A DNA stretch of 64,000 nt from Streptomyces sp. HNM0574 (GTDB lineage: Bacteria; Actinomycetota; Actinomycetes; Streptomycetales; Streptomycetaceae): positions 62,001 to 126,000 of the forward strand of contig NZ_JAASAH010000011.1 of NCBI RefSeq assembly GCF_012726235.1, written 5' to 3'. The number at the start of each line of letters is the position of its first letter. The first letter of the stretch is position 1. The notes below the pieces were generated by a model. The model ran no database searches and was not told where the DNA came from. It saw only the letters and a program-made list of their open reading frames with translations. Of the stretch, positions 24,565-32,753 are shown one piece after another. A program made the translations under genes and the position numbers.

Positions 24565-27417
24565 TCACTTGCCGCCGTTGTCGCCCTTGCCCTCACCCTT
24601 TCCGGGCTCGCCGCGGGTGTTCTCCAGCGGCACGGTGAGGCCCTTCCCGGCGTTGCCGGCGGTGAGTTCGTACGGGCCGCTCACCGGGTCGGCGGGCAGC
24701 TCGTAGCCCTCGGGGACAGCGGTCTCCTCCAGGTAGTAGGTGCCGAGCGGCAGTTCGTCGAAGGAGCACCGGCCCTTGTCGTCGGTGGCGCAGGCGCTGC
24801 CGGTGCGGGTGTCGGGGTCGCCGCCGCCGGTCTGGAGACCGGCGGTGCCGTTGGTCTCCCGCCACAGCTGGAAGACGGCGCCGGGCAGCGGCTCCCCGTT
24901 CTTCCGGTCGGTCTTGTCGAGTCGGATGTCGCCCTTGGGGTCGGGCCCGGGGCCCGGCTCGGGGGCCTTCCGGTTGTCGGCCGTGACCCGGTACGTCTGC
25001 CCGGGCTCGGTGACCTCGACGGGTCCGGTCACGGTGTCGCGGGGCAGCTCGTACCCGTCGGGTGCGGCCGTCTCCTCCCAGTAGTAGGTGCCGGTCGAGG
25101 TGACCGTCTCCTCGCAGACGCCGCGGCCGCCGGTCGTGCAGGGCCCGCCGACGGCCGTGTCCGGGTTCTCGCCGCCGGTCTGGAGACCGGCGGTGCCGTT
25201 GGTCTCCCGCCACAGCTGGAACTCGGCACCCGGCAGCCGGGCCCCGCTCTCCTTGTCCCGCTTCTCGACGCGGACGGTGCTGTCCGGGTCCTGGGACCTG
25301 GCGTTGTCGGCCTCGGAGGTCTGCCCGCGCCCGATGTTCTCCGCCGTCACCTCGACGGGGCCGGTCACCGTGTTCTCCGGCAGGTCGTACCCCTCGGGCG
25401 CGGCCGTCTCCTGCCAGTAGTACGCGCCCGGCTCCGAGACGGTGCGCTCGCAGCGGCCGAGCGCTCCCGTGGTGCACGGCTCGCCGACCGTGGTGTCGGG
25501 GTTCCCGCCGCCGGTCTGGAGACCCTCGACGCCGTTCGTCTCCCGCCACAGCTGGAACTCGGCGCCCGGCAGCCGGGCCCCGCTCTCCCCGTCCCGCTTG
25601 TCGATCCGGAGCGGGCCGTCCTCGTTGTTGGGGTCGGGGTCAGGGTCGGGGTCGGGCCCCGGCTCCGGCGTCTTCTGGTTGTCGGCCGTGACCTCGTACG
25701 TCTGTCCGGGCTCGGTGACCTCGACGGGGCCGATCACCGTGTCGGCGGGCATCTCGTAGCCCTCGGGGACGGCGGTCTCCTCCCAGTAGTAGGTGCCGGT
25801 CGAGGTGACGGTCTCGGCGCAGACGCCCTCACCGTCGGTGGTGCAGCGGTCGCCGACGGCGGTGTCCGGGTTCTCGCCGCCGGTCTGGAGACCGGCGGTG
25901 CCGTTGGTCTCCCGCCAGAGCTGGAACTCGGCGCCGGGCAGCGGGCTGCCGTCCTCCGCGTCCCGCTTCTCGACCCGGACGGTGTTGTCCGGCTCGGCCG
26001 ACCTGGTGTTGTCCGCCTCGACCCGGCTGCCCTGCGAGATGTTCTCCGCGGTCACCTCGACGGGGCCGACCACCGGGTTCTCGGGCAGGTCGTAGCCCTC
26101 GGGCGCGGCCGTCTCCTGCCAGTAGTAGGTGCCGGGTTCGGTGACGGACTGCTCGCAGGTGCCCTCGGCGCCGGTGGTGCAGGGCTCGCCGACGGTGGCG
26201 TCCGGGTTCTCGCCGCCGGTCTGGAGACCGTCGACGCCGTTCGTCTCCCGCCAGAGCTGGAACTCGGCGCCGGGCAGCGGCACCTGGTCCTCGGAGTCCT
26301 GCTTCTCGACGGTGAGCACGCCGGACTGGGGCGCGGGCTCGGCGCAGTCCGGCAGGTCGCCGTCGAACGGGTAGGCGTGGATCTCCTGGCCGCCGCTCCC
26401 GGAGGCCGCGCTGGTGTGGGTGAGCGAACCGGCCGTGTAGAGACGGCCGTTGGTGCCCGGCAGGGTCACCGTCATCTCGGACTGGGGGTTGCCCGCGAGG
26501 ACGCTGCCCTGGAACTGGCCGGTGCCGATCAGGCCGATCCGGGACGCGTCGGGGAAGTTCCACAGCAGCCGCTCGCGGAGCTGGTTGAACGGGTCGCTGT
26601 CGTCGAGCTGGCCGCTGTAGGTGTTGATCGTGCGGGCCTCGCCGGTCATGTTGACCAGGACGGTGGCGTCCGCCGGGATGTTCGCGAACCGGATGCCCTG
26701 CTGCCCGCCGCTCGCGCTCTGCAGGTCGAAGTCGACGTTGAAGACCTGGAGCGAGGAGCTGCCGTCCCCGGTGAAGACGGTCTCGTAGCCGTTGTTGACG
26801 GCGGTGCCGGTGGCCGGGCGGGTGCCGGTGTCGCCCTGCGCGTAGCAGTGGCTGGCGTCGACGAGTTCGCCGCGCAGCTTCCGGTAGGGCTCGGCCGCTT
26901 CCGGGTCCTGCACGGGGCGGTCGACGATGGTGCCGGAGGCGGGCCCGGCGTGCCGGACGACGCCGCCCTCGGCGAGGAGCCGCTGCCCGGGCGCCACGGA
27001 GACGCCGCCGCCGGTGGTGAGGAAGTCCGAGCCGTCGGGCGGCGGCACCCGCGAACCGACGCCCACGATCCCGACGTTGTAGACCTGGCTGCCGCCCGCT
27101 GACTTGTTCATGTCGAAGTCGCCGAGCGAGACGACCTTGCCCTCGGCCTCGGCCGCCCGCTCGCGGACGCGGAAGTCCCCGCCCGTGAAGATGTTGATGT
27201 TGGCGTCCCGTCCGGCGAAGGCGCCGTTGTTGACGGGCGGGTACGGGTCGGGGCAGTTGCCGGGGAGGCAGGGGCCCAGGCCGCCGGGCAGCGGGGCCGC
27301 CTGGGCTGCCGGTACGGCGACGCCCCAGGTCAGCACGGGGGCGCAGAGGAACGCGAGGGCGCAGCGCAGGAGTCTCTTCCTGCCCCGCTTCGGGGGTACG
27401 ACGGCTGTGTTGTCCAT
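24565..27417 (-). CDS. Large secreted protein: choice-of-anchor A head plus five SpaA/Cna-B repeats
   Basis: This 950-residue exported protein has a signal peptide at residues 1-41 (LLRCALAFLCAPVLTWGVAV to AQA). Residues of about 60-370 look like a choice-of-anchor A domain (NGAFAGRDANINIFTGGDF, RINTYSGQLDD-like and TGQFQGSVLAGN segments). Five prealbumin-like SpaA/Cna-B domains follow, each beginning V-x-K-x-D and containing LPGAEFQLWRETNG, and ending with a YYWQETAAPEGY-type strand. Pro-Asp/Gly linkers separate pairs. These folds usually occur in surface adhesins and pilins. The C-terminus is Gly/Lys-rich (RGEPGKGEGKGDNGGK) and has no sortase motif or membrane segment, so the protein is probably released or held non-covalently. 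The ATG at 27417 follows GAGGA. Confidence 0.88.
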   Translation of the reverse strand: MDNTAVVPPKRGRKRLLRCALAFLCAPVLTWGVAVPAAQAAPLPGGLGPCLPGNCPDPYPPVNNGAFAGRDANINIFTGGDFRVRERAAEAEGKVVSLGDFDMNKSAGGSQVYNVGIVGVGSRVPPPDGSDFLTTGGGVSVAPGQRLLAEGGVVRHAGPASGTIVDRPVQDPEAAEPYRKLRGELVDASHCYAQGDTGTRPATGTAVNNGYETVFTGDGSSSLQVFNVDFDLQSASGGQQGIRFANIPADATVLVNMTGEARTINTYSGQLDDSDPFNQLRERLLWNFPDASRIGLIGTGQFQGSVLAGNPQSEMTVTLPGTNGRLYTAGSLTHTSAASGSGGQEIHAYPFDGDLPDCAEPAPQSGVLTVEKQDSEDQVPLPGAEFQLWRETNGVDGLQTGGENPDATVGEPCTTGAEGTCEQSVTEPGTYYWQETAAPEGYDLPENPVVGPVEVTAENISQGSRVEADNTRSAEPDNTVRVEKRDAEDGSPLPGAEFQLWRETNGTAGLQTGGENPDTAVGDRCTTDGEGVCAETVTSTGTYYWEETAVPEGYEMPADTVIGPVEVTEPGQTYEVTADNQKTPEPGPDPDPDPDPNNEDGPLRIDKRDGESGARLPGAEFQLWRETNGVEGLQTGGGNPDTTVGEPCTTGALGRCERTVSEPGAYYWQETAAPEGYDLPENTVTGPVEVTAENIGRGQTSEADNARSQDPDSTVRVEKRDKESGARLPGAEFQLWRETNGTAGLQTGGENPDTAVGGPCTTGGRGVCEETVTSTGTYYWEETAAPDGYELPRDTVTGPVEVTEPGQTYRVTADNRKAPEPGPGPDPKGDIRLDKTDRKNGEPLPGAVFQLWRETNGTAGLQTGGGDPDTRTGSACATDDKGRCSFDELPLGTYYLEETAVPEGYELPADPVSGPYELTAGNAGKGLTVPLENTRGEPGKGEGKGDNGGK
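24605..26318. repeat. Five tandem repeats of about 340 bp (A-B-A-B-C) inside the surface protein gene
   Basis: Reading with the gene, units begin near 26318 (A1), 25980 (B1), 25610 (A2), 25270 (B2) and 24925 (C). A1 and A2 share NGV-x-GLQTGG and YYWQETAAPEGYDLPEN; B1 and B2 share NGTAGLQTGGENPDTAVG and TVTSTGTYYWEETA. The A-B pair of about 700 bp was therefore duplicated as one piece, with a divergent fifth unit. Confidence 0.85.
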
Positions 27418-27693
27418 GCTGTCCTCGGTGGTGCGGGTGACACGGACGGGTGTCCGCGCTGTCGACCGGCCCAGCATGGACAGCGCTCCGCGCGAGGCCG
27501 GGGTACGCCACCGACCGGCCCGCGAGCTCCACCCGTACGACCCCGGCGGTCGGTCCGTCCGGCGTACGCCCCGCGCGCCTCCCGTCCCGCGTCGGGCTTC
27601 CGGGCGCGGGGCCGCGGGTAGTGGTGGCGGTGACGGACGGGGGCGTGGAGGCCGGAAGGACGGGTGGGCTCGGTGGTCAGGGTCCGGGGAACG

Positions 27694-28599
27694 ATGCCGC
27701 TGCACCGTCTCGACGTACCGGAGCCGCACCGGCTGCCGTTCGCGATAGGGACGTTCGACACGATCGGGCCGCTGTCCCGGGCCGCGTTCCCGCACCGGCA
27801 CACCTTCTACGAGATCGCCTTCGTCACCGGCGGGCGCGGCGCCCACGTCGTCGACCTGTGCCGCCGCCCGCTGCGCCCGCCGCACCTGTGCGTGATCACC
27901 CCGGGCCAGGTGCACCACTGGGAGGACGTCAGCGGGCTCCAGGGCTGGGTGGTGCTGTTCGACGACGTGTTCCTGATGGCGCACCCGGGCGACCGCGAAC
28001 TGCTGCGCGTCCTCGGCGAACAGCCCCCGCCCCGGCTCGACGACCGGGCCGCGGCGGAGACCGCCTCGGTGCTGACGCAGATGCGGCGCGAGTCGGAGGA
28101 GCACGGGGAGGCGGCGGCCTCGGTGCTCCAGGCGTACCTGCACATCCTGTGCGTCCGCGCGAGCCGGGCCCGTACCCCGGCGGGCGGTGCGGCGGCGCGG
28201 CCCGGGCGGGCGGCGGCGCTGGCCCGGGAGTTCGCGCGGCTGCTGACACTGCCCGGCGGCGCGGCCCGGAACTCGGTGCGGTCCTGGGCGGCCGAACTGG
28301 GCGTCTCGGTCAGCTATCTGCACGAGGTGGTGAAGGGCACGACGGGCCGGACCCCGGCGCAGCTGATCCGCGAGACGCAGGTGCTGGAGGCCAAGCGGCT
28401 GCTGGCCGGTACGGGGCTGCCGGTGGGGCGGGTCGCGCGGGAGCTGGGCTTCGCCGACCCGGCGTACTTCTGCCGCTTCTTCCGGCGGGAGACGGGGCTG
28501 ACGCCCGGCGCGTTCCGGGAGGCTGCGGGCGGGCGTACCGGAGGGATTCACCACGGTCACCGCAGTCCGTCCATCGACCGGCCGGTGGACGCTTCCTAG
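27694..28599 (+). CDS. AraC-family transcriptional regulator
   Basis: This regulator of about 301 residues has an N-terminal cupin sensor (FPHRHTFYEIAFVTGGRGAH, then ITPGQVHHWEDVSG). The C-terminal AraC DNA-binding domain has two helix-turn-helix units (RSWAAELGVSVSYLHEVVKG and VGRVARELGFADPAYFCRFF). I chose the ATG at 27694 (MPLHRLDVPEPHRLPF) after CCGGGGAACG; a GTG at 27664 with GGAAGG is possible. It lies 128 bp before the intradiol dioxygenase gene in the same direction and is divergent from the surface protein, so it may control either. Confidence 0.9.
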   Translation: MPLHRLDVPEPHRLPFAIGTFDTIGPLSRAAFPHRHTFYEIAFVTGGRGAHVVDLCRRPLRPPHLCVITPGQVHHWEDVSGLQGWVVLFDDVFLMAHPGDRELLRVLGEQPPPRLDDRAAAETASVLTQMRRESEEHGEAAASVLQAYLHILCVRASRARTPAGGAAARPGRAAALAREFARLLTLPGGAARNSVRSWAAELGVSVSYLHEVVKGTTGRTPAQLIRETQVLEAKRLLAGTGLPVGRVARELGFADPAYFCRFFRRETGLTPGAFREAAGGRTGGIHHGHRSPSIDRPVDAS

Positions 28600-28727
28600 C
28601 GTCGGTCGGGCGCGGCACTCCCCTGTCCGCCGCGCCGAACGGGCCGCGCCACGCGGCCCGTTGCTCCGGGCTGCCGCCGCGCGCGGCCGCTCGGGGCAGG
28701 CTTCCCGAACCTCCCGAGGAGACCGCT

Positions 28728-29429
28728 GTGCAGGACCATCCGAGAGACCGTACGGACCGCCCCGCCGCCGAGGGCGCGGGGCACGAGGCGCCCTCCCGGC
28801 GCGGCGTCAGCCGGAAGACGGTGCTGCGCGCTGCCGCCGCCGTGGTCCCGGCCGCCGTGCTGCTGGGCGGCGGCGTACCGGCGCTGGCCCGCGAACAGGC
28901 CGCCGCGGGGCGGACCCTGGCCCCGACGCCGGCCTGCGACGACGGTGACGACCCGACGCCGCCGCAGACCGAGGGCCCGTACTTCAAGCCCGACTCGCCC
29001 GAGCGTTCCTCCCTGCTGGAGCAGGGCGACCCGGGCGGCGGCGTGCTGCTCACCGTCACCGGCTACGTGTTCGGCACCGGCTGCCGGCCGCTGCCCGAGG
29101 TGCTGCTGGACTTCTGGCAGGCCGACACCCAGGGCGCCTACGACAACACCGGATTCCGGTACCGGGGGCACCAGTTCACCGGCCAGGACGGCGCGTTCAC
29201 GCTGACGACGGTGCTGCCGGGGCTCTACCCGGGCCGGACGCGGCACCTGCACGTCAAGGCACAGGCGCCGGGCGAGCGGGTGCTGACGACGCAGCTGTAC
29301 TTCCCCGGCGAGCCGCGGAACGAGACGGACACGATCTTCGATCCGGCGCTGCTGATGAACGTCCGGGACGCGGACGGCGGCAAGGAGGCCACGTTCGACT
29401 TCGTCCTGGAGGCCGGTTCCGCACGCTGA
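28728..29429 (+). CDS. Exported intradiol ring-cleavage dioxygenase-like protein
   Basis: This 233-residue protein has a Tat-type leader (SRRGVSRKTVLRAAAAV) and an intradiol dioxygenase domain. Candidate iron ligands are Tyr in EGPYFKPD, Tyr in FRYRGHQFT, and the two histidines of TRHLHVKA, matching the two-Tyr/two-His site of the family. Cytoplasmic members split catechols between the hydroxyls; exported members are common in Streptomyces and bind lignin-like aromatics or catechols. The GTG start at 28728 follows GAGGA by seven bases. The AraC regulator directly upstream may control it. Confidence 0.86.
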   Translation: MQDHPRDRTDRPAAEGAGHEAPSRRGVSRKTVLRAAAAVVPAAVLLGGGVPALAREQAAAGRTLAPTPACDDGDDPTPPQTEGPYFKPDSPERSSLLEQGDPGGGVLLTVTGYVFGTGCRPLPEVLLDFWQADTQGAYDNTGFRYRGHQFTGQDGAFTLTTVLPGLYPGRTRHLHVKAQAPGERVLTTQLYFPGEPRNETDTIFDPALLMNVRDADGGKEATFDFVLEAGSAR

Positions 29430-29435
29430 ACCGCG

Positions 29436-29468
29436 CCGGGCCGCCCCGTCAGTTCCGGGGCGGCCCGG
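29436..29468. terminator. Bidirectional terminator overlapping the cbiZ stop codon
   Basis: The arms CCGGGCCGCCCCG and CGGGGCGGCCCGG surround a 7-base loop that contains the cbiZ stop codon. The hairpin separates the convergent intradiol dioxygenase and cbiZ genes. Confidence 0.8.
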
Positions 29469-30165
29469 TCCCGGCGGCGGGGGCCAGGCTGCGCAGCGTC
29501 GCGGTGTGCACGGCGCGGGCCAGGCGCGCGCCCCACAGGGAGCGCGGGCCCGCGAAGCTCTCGGCGGCGGCGCCTCCGTCGTGCTCGGTGCGCGCGGCGA
29601 CGCACACCGCGTCGGTGGGGGTGCCGGAGCAGTCCAGGCCGCTCTCCAGCAGGGCCTGCGTCTTCGCCTCGGTGGCCGTGGCCACGGCGTTGACCAGCGC
29701 CGCGTCGGTCAGCGGCACGGGCACGGCGACGAGGATGTTGACCGTCCCGGGCGGGGGCACCGTCCGCCCGCCGACGCCCGGCGCCGCCGCCCAGCAGGTG
29801 ACGCCGACCCCGGCGGTGACCCGGGCCCGTACCCCTTCGTCGTCCGCCTCGCCGTACGCCGCGACCTCGGCCGCCGTCATCAGGCCGACGCCGGGGCCCT
29901 CGGCGCCCGCGGCACCGGCGACCTCGCGCAGGTGCGCGACCGGGTCGGTGCGCCCGTACCCGGGCGGGACCTGGAGGTTGAGCACCCAAGCCCGCTCCCC
30001 CAGCCCGCCGCCGAGCACGGCGCTGCTGACCATCCGCCAGCCGGGCCCGGCCCGCCACAGCAGCGCCCCGCGGTGCTCGCCCGCCGTGCCGCGCCCGGCG
30101 GGCGCCAGCAGTTCCACCTGCGGGACGGGCGGACCGGCGGTTCCGGCGGACGCGGCGAGGGTCAC
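29449..30165 (-). CDS. cbiZ: Adenosylcobinamide amidohydrolase CbiZ
   Basis: This 238-residue CbiZ-family enzyme cleaves adenosylcobinamide to adenosylcobyric acid so that scavenged corrinoids can be remade into vitamin B12. Family motifs include MVSSAVLGGGLGERAWVLNL, ATEAKTQALLESGLDCSG and TPTDAVCVAA. The GTG start follows AAGGAG. I found no cobalamin riboswitch in the 235 bp upstream, and no other cobalamin genes are nearby, so the gene appears to be a stand-alone salvage function. A TAGGGT on the minus strand, around 130 bp upstream, may be its -10 box. Confidence 0.9.
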   Translation of the reverse strand: MTLAASAGTAGPPVPQVELLAPAGRGTAGEHRGALLWRAGPGWRMVSSAVLGGGLGERAWVLNLQVPPGYGRTDPVAHLREVAGAAGAEGPGVGLMTAAEVAAYGEADDEGVRARVTAGVGVTCWAAAPGVGGRTVPPPGTVNILVAVPVPLTDAALVNAVATATEAKTQALLESGLDCSGTPTDAVCVAARTEHDGGAAAESFAGPRSLWGARLARAVHTATLRSLAPAAGTGPPRN

Positions 30166-30400
30166 AGGGCTCCTTCGACGGGCGGGCGGCGGGCGGTCCC
30201 GTGGGCCCGGGGCCGGGCGTCCGGGACGGGTGGATCCGGGTGGAACGGGCCGCGCGGGTGGTACGGGTGCGGCCGGCCGGGGAAGGGCCGCCGAGTCACC
30301 CTATCCGGGGGCCGGAGGGCGAGGATCCGCTCCCCGGCGGCCGGAACATCCGCCGCCCGGCAGGCGTTCCGGAAGAGTCATCGGCAGAACGGGAGATCAC

Positions 30401-31585
30401 ATGAGCGCTTCGCGCGGCGCACGCCCCCTGTCCTTCGGCGCGGAACCCTCGGGCGCCCGGCTGGCCAGGATCGAACGGTCACCGCACTACGACCGGGCCG
30501 CCGGACGCTTCCGCAACCCCGAGCCGGCGCCCGACGCACCGGCGCCCACCGGCACCCGGGGCGCGATGGCCCGCGCCCTGCTCCGCCGCGCGGGGCGCAG
30601 GCCCGCGGGCGAGATCCCCGTACGCCGTCCCGACCTGTCGGTGCCGCCCTCGTCGGGGCTGCGGCTGACCTGGTTCGGGCACTCGACGGTGCTCGCCGAG
30701 ATCGACGGGCGGCGGGTGCTGTTCGACCCGGTCTGGGGGATGCGCTGCTCGCCGTTCAGCTTCGTCGGGCCGCGCCGGATGCACCGGCCGCCGCTGCCGC
30801 TGCGGCAGCTCGGCCCCGTCGACGCCGTGGTGATCTCGCACGACCACTACGACCACCTCGACCTGCCGACGGTCCGCGCGCTCGCCGGGAGCGGCACGTT
30901 CTTCGCGGTGCCGCTGGGCGTGGGCGCGCACCTGGAGCGGTGGGGCGTCCCCGGGGACCGCTTCACGGAGCTCGACTGGTACGAGTCGGTGGACGTCGCG
31001 GGGCTGACGCTGACGGCGACCCCGGCGCGGCACTTCTGCGGGCGCGGCATCCGCAACCGGCAGCGCACCCTGTGGGCCTCGTGGACGGTGACGGGCCCCG
31101 AGCACCGGGTCTTCCACAGCGGCGACACCGGGTACTTCCCCGGCTTCGCCGACATCGGCGAACAGTACGGGCCGTTCGACGCGACGATGATCCAGATCGG
31201 CGCGTACAGCGAGTTCTGGCCGGACATCCACATGACGCCGGAGGAGGGGCTGCGCGCCCACCTCGACCTGACCCGCGCGGACAGCGCCCTGCTGCCCATC
31301 CACTGGGGGACGTTCAACCTGGCGCCGCACCCGTGGGGCGAGCCGGGCGAGCGGACGCTGGCGGCCGCCGGGGAGGCGGGCGTGCGGGTGGCGGCGCCGG
31401 TGCCGGGCGGCAGCTTCGAGCCGGCGCAGCGGGAGCTTCCGGTCCACCCCTGGTGGCGCGAGTGCACCGTGCCGGGGAGCGCCTCGAAGGGCACCGGCGG
31501 CGCGGGCCTCGGCGAGACGCTCGCCACGGGCGCCGAAGCGGCAGGCGAAGCAGCCACCACCGACGAACGCTCCCCGGCCCCGTAA
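30401..31585 (+). CDS. Metallo-beta-lactamase-fold hydrolase (NAPE-PLD-like)
   Basis: This 394-residue protein has the zinc-binding HDHYDHLD motif after GPVDAVVISHD. It also has the TWFGHSTVLAEIDGRRVLFD and HSGDTGYFPGFADIGEQYG segments typical of the N-acylphosphatidylethanolamine phospholipase D/UlaG-like branch. These enzymes hydrolyse phosphodiester or lactone bonds, and the substrate here is unknown. No signal peptide is visible. A Gly/Ala-rich tail of about 45 residues extends past the domain. The ATG is preceded by GGGAG five bases upstream. It is divergent from cbiZ. Confidence 0.85.
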   Translation: MSASRGARPLSFGAEPSGARLARIERSPHYDRAAGRFRNPEPAPDAPAPTGTRGAMARALLRRAGRRPAGEIPVRRPDLSVPPSSGLRLTWFGHSTVLAEIDGRRVLFDPVWGMRCSPFSFVGPRRMHRPPLPLRQLGPVDAVVISHDHYDHLDLPTVRALAGSGTFFAVPLGVGAHLERWGVPGDRFTELDWYESVDVAGLTLTATPARHFCGRGIRNRQRTLWASWTVTGPEHRVFHSGDTGYFPGFADIGEQYGPFDATMIQIGAYSEFWPDIHMTPEEGLRAHLDLTRADSALLPIHWGTFNLAPHPWGEPGERTLAAAGEAGVRVAAPVPGGSFEPAQRELPVHPWWRECTVPGSASKGTGGAGLGETLATGAEAAGEAATTDERSPAP

Positions 31586-31775
31586 GGGGCGCGGGGAGGT
31601 GCGCCCCGTTAAGGGGCGCGGGGAACTGCGCGACAAGCCACGGCGTACGGGGCGGCCCGGTGACGGCATTGCGCACCCCGCGCCGGGGCGGGCGCTGCGC
31701 TTGCCAGCCCTGCGCCTTGGCGCAGTTCTCCCAAGCGCGGGGTGACCCCGAAAAGGGGCGCGGGGAACTGCGCGA
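31584..31775. repeat. Cluster of Streptomyces interspersed GC-rich repeats
   Basis: Three direct copies of a unit with core AAGGGGCGCGGGGAACTGCG occur at 31584-31602 (degenerate end), 31611-31640 and 31753-31775, with a partly inverted copy around 31718-31740. The same unit is scattered through intergenic regions of many Streptomyces chromosomes, typically after genes. The opposite orientations here can pair into hairpins, and the cluster sits between two convergent genes, so it may also act as terminator. Confidence 0.7.
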
Positions 31776-31792
31776 ACCCCGTGCCGAAACCG

Positions 31793-32608
31793 TCACGGCT
31801 TGCGCGCCACCCCCGCGTAGACCGACAGCTCCGCGTCCGTGATGTCCGGCTGGGGTTCTGACGGGTCGGGGCGCCAGCGGTGGCAGACGACGAGGCCCGG
31901 GTCCAGGAGTTCGAGGCCCTCGAAGAAGCGGGCGACCTCGGTGTTGGAGCGGATCTGCCCCTCCGTGACGGTCGACTGGTACGCCTCGGAGACCCGCGTG
32001 AGCAGGTCGGGGTCGAAGTCGGCGGTGGCGTGGGTGAGGACGAGGTAGCTGCCGGAGGGCAGCGGGTCCAGCAGCCGCCGCACCAGGTCGTAGGCGCCGC
32101 GCTCGTCGGTGAGGAAGTGCAGCAGCGCGATCATGGACAGCGCGACGGGGCGTCCGAGGTCGAGCGTCTCGCGCAACTCGGGGGATTCCAGGAGCTGTTC
32201 GGGCTCGGTGACGTCGGCGTGGACGTACGCGGTGCGGCCCTCCAGGCTGCTGGTGAGCAGCGCCTGCGCGTACTGGAGCACGATCGGGTCGTTGTCCGCG
32301 TACACCACCCGGGAATCGGGGGCGACGGACTGGGCGACCTGGTGCAGGTTGGGCTCGGTGGGTATGCCCGTGCCGATGTCGAGGAACTGCCGTACGCCGG
32401 CCTCGGCGGCGAGCCAGCGGGTGGCGCGGCGCATGAAGGCCCGGTTGAGCTGGGCGCCGAGCTTCACCCCGGGCCAGATGCGGGCGACGCGTTCGGCGGC
32501 GACCGCGTCGGCCTCGTAGTTGTTCTTGCCGTTCAGCCAGTAGTCGTAGACGCGGGCCGAGTGCGGTCTGCTGGTGTCGATCGGCGGTATCGGCGGCTGT
32601 GAAGTCAC
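31793..32608 (-). CDS. SAM-dependent methyltransferase (S-adenosyl methyltransferase, pfam04672 type)
   Basis: This 271-residue protein is of the actinobacterial family formerly DUF574. It starts PPIDTSRPHSARVYDYWLNG and keeps KNNYEADAVAAERV, both strongly conserved in the family. The SAM-binding site reads QFLDIGTGIPTEPNLHQVAQ, with the acidic residue at VVYADNDPIVLQ. Streptomyces has many paralogues; their substrates are unknown and no neighbours give a clue. The GTG start has GGAG ten bases upstream. Confidence 0.9.
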   Translation of the reverse strand: MTSQPPIPPIDTSRPHSARVYDYWLNGKNNYEADAVAAERVARIWPGVKLGAQLNRAFMRRATRWLAAEAGVRQFLDIGTGIPTEPNLHQVAQSVAPDSRVVYADNDPIVLQYAQALLTSSLEGRTAYVHADVTEPEQLLESPELRETLDLGRPVALSMIALLHFLTDERGAYDLVRRLLDPLPSGSYLVLTHATADFDPDLLTRVSEAYQSTVTEGQIRSNTEVARFFEGLELLDPGLVVCHRWRPDPSEPQPDITDAELSVYAGVARKP

Positions 32609-32753
32609 GGTCTCGTCGTCTCCATCACGCGGGGATCTCCCGGCAGCCTCTCACCGATCGGCGCTCCCCGGCACCGTACGGGCGCCTCCTTCGCCCTCGG
32701 GGGTGGGTGAACCGCCGCACGGACGCCGGTACTTGGGCGTGCGTGGTCGCGGT

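Noticed and set aside
24605..26318. Regularly spaced repeats considered as a CRISPR array
   Set aside because: The units are about 340 bp, in frame, and encode protein domains. There are no short identical repeats with unique spacers.
24445..27102. 885-codon open frame on the plus strand across the surface protein repeats
   Set aside because: It is an antisense shadow of the Cna-B gene: codons mirror the real frame, it has no ribosome site, and the product is a low-complexity Gly/Val/Leu/Arg repeat.
30166..30400. Cobalamin riboswitch upstream of cbiZ
   Set aside because: I searched the 235 bp by eye for the B12-box pattern and saw none.
31584..31775. Repeated GC-rich units considered as CRISPR or transposon ends
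   Set aside because: The spacing is irregular, only three or four copies exist, and no transposase or cas gene is near. They match the interspersed element common in Streptomyces.
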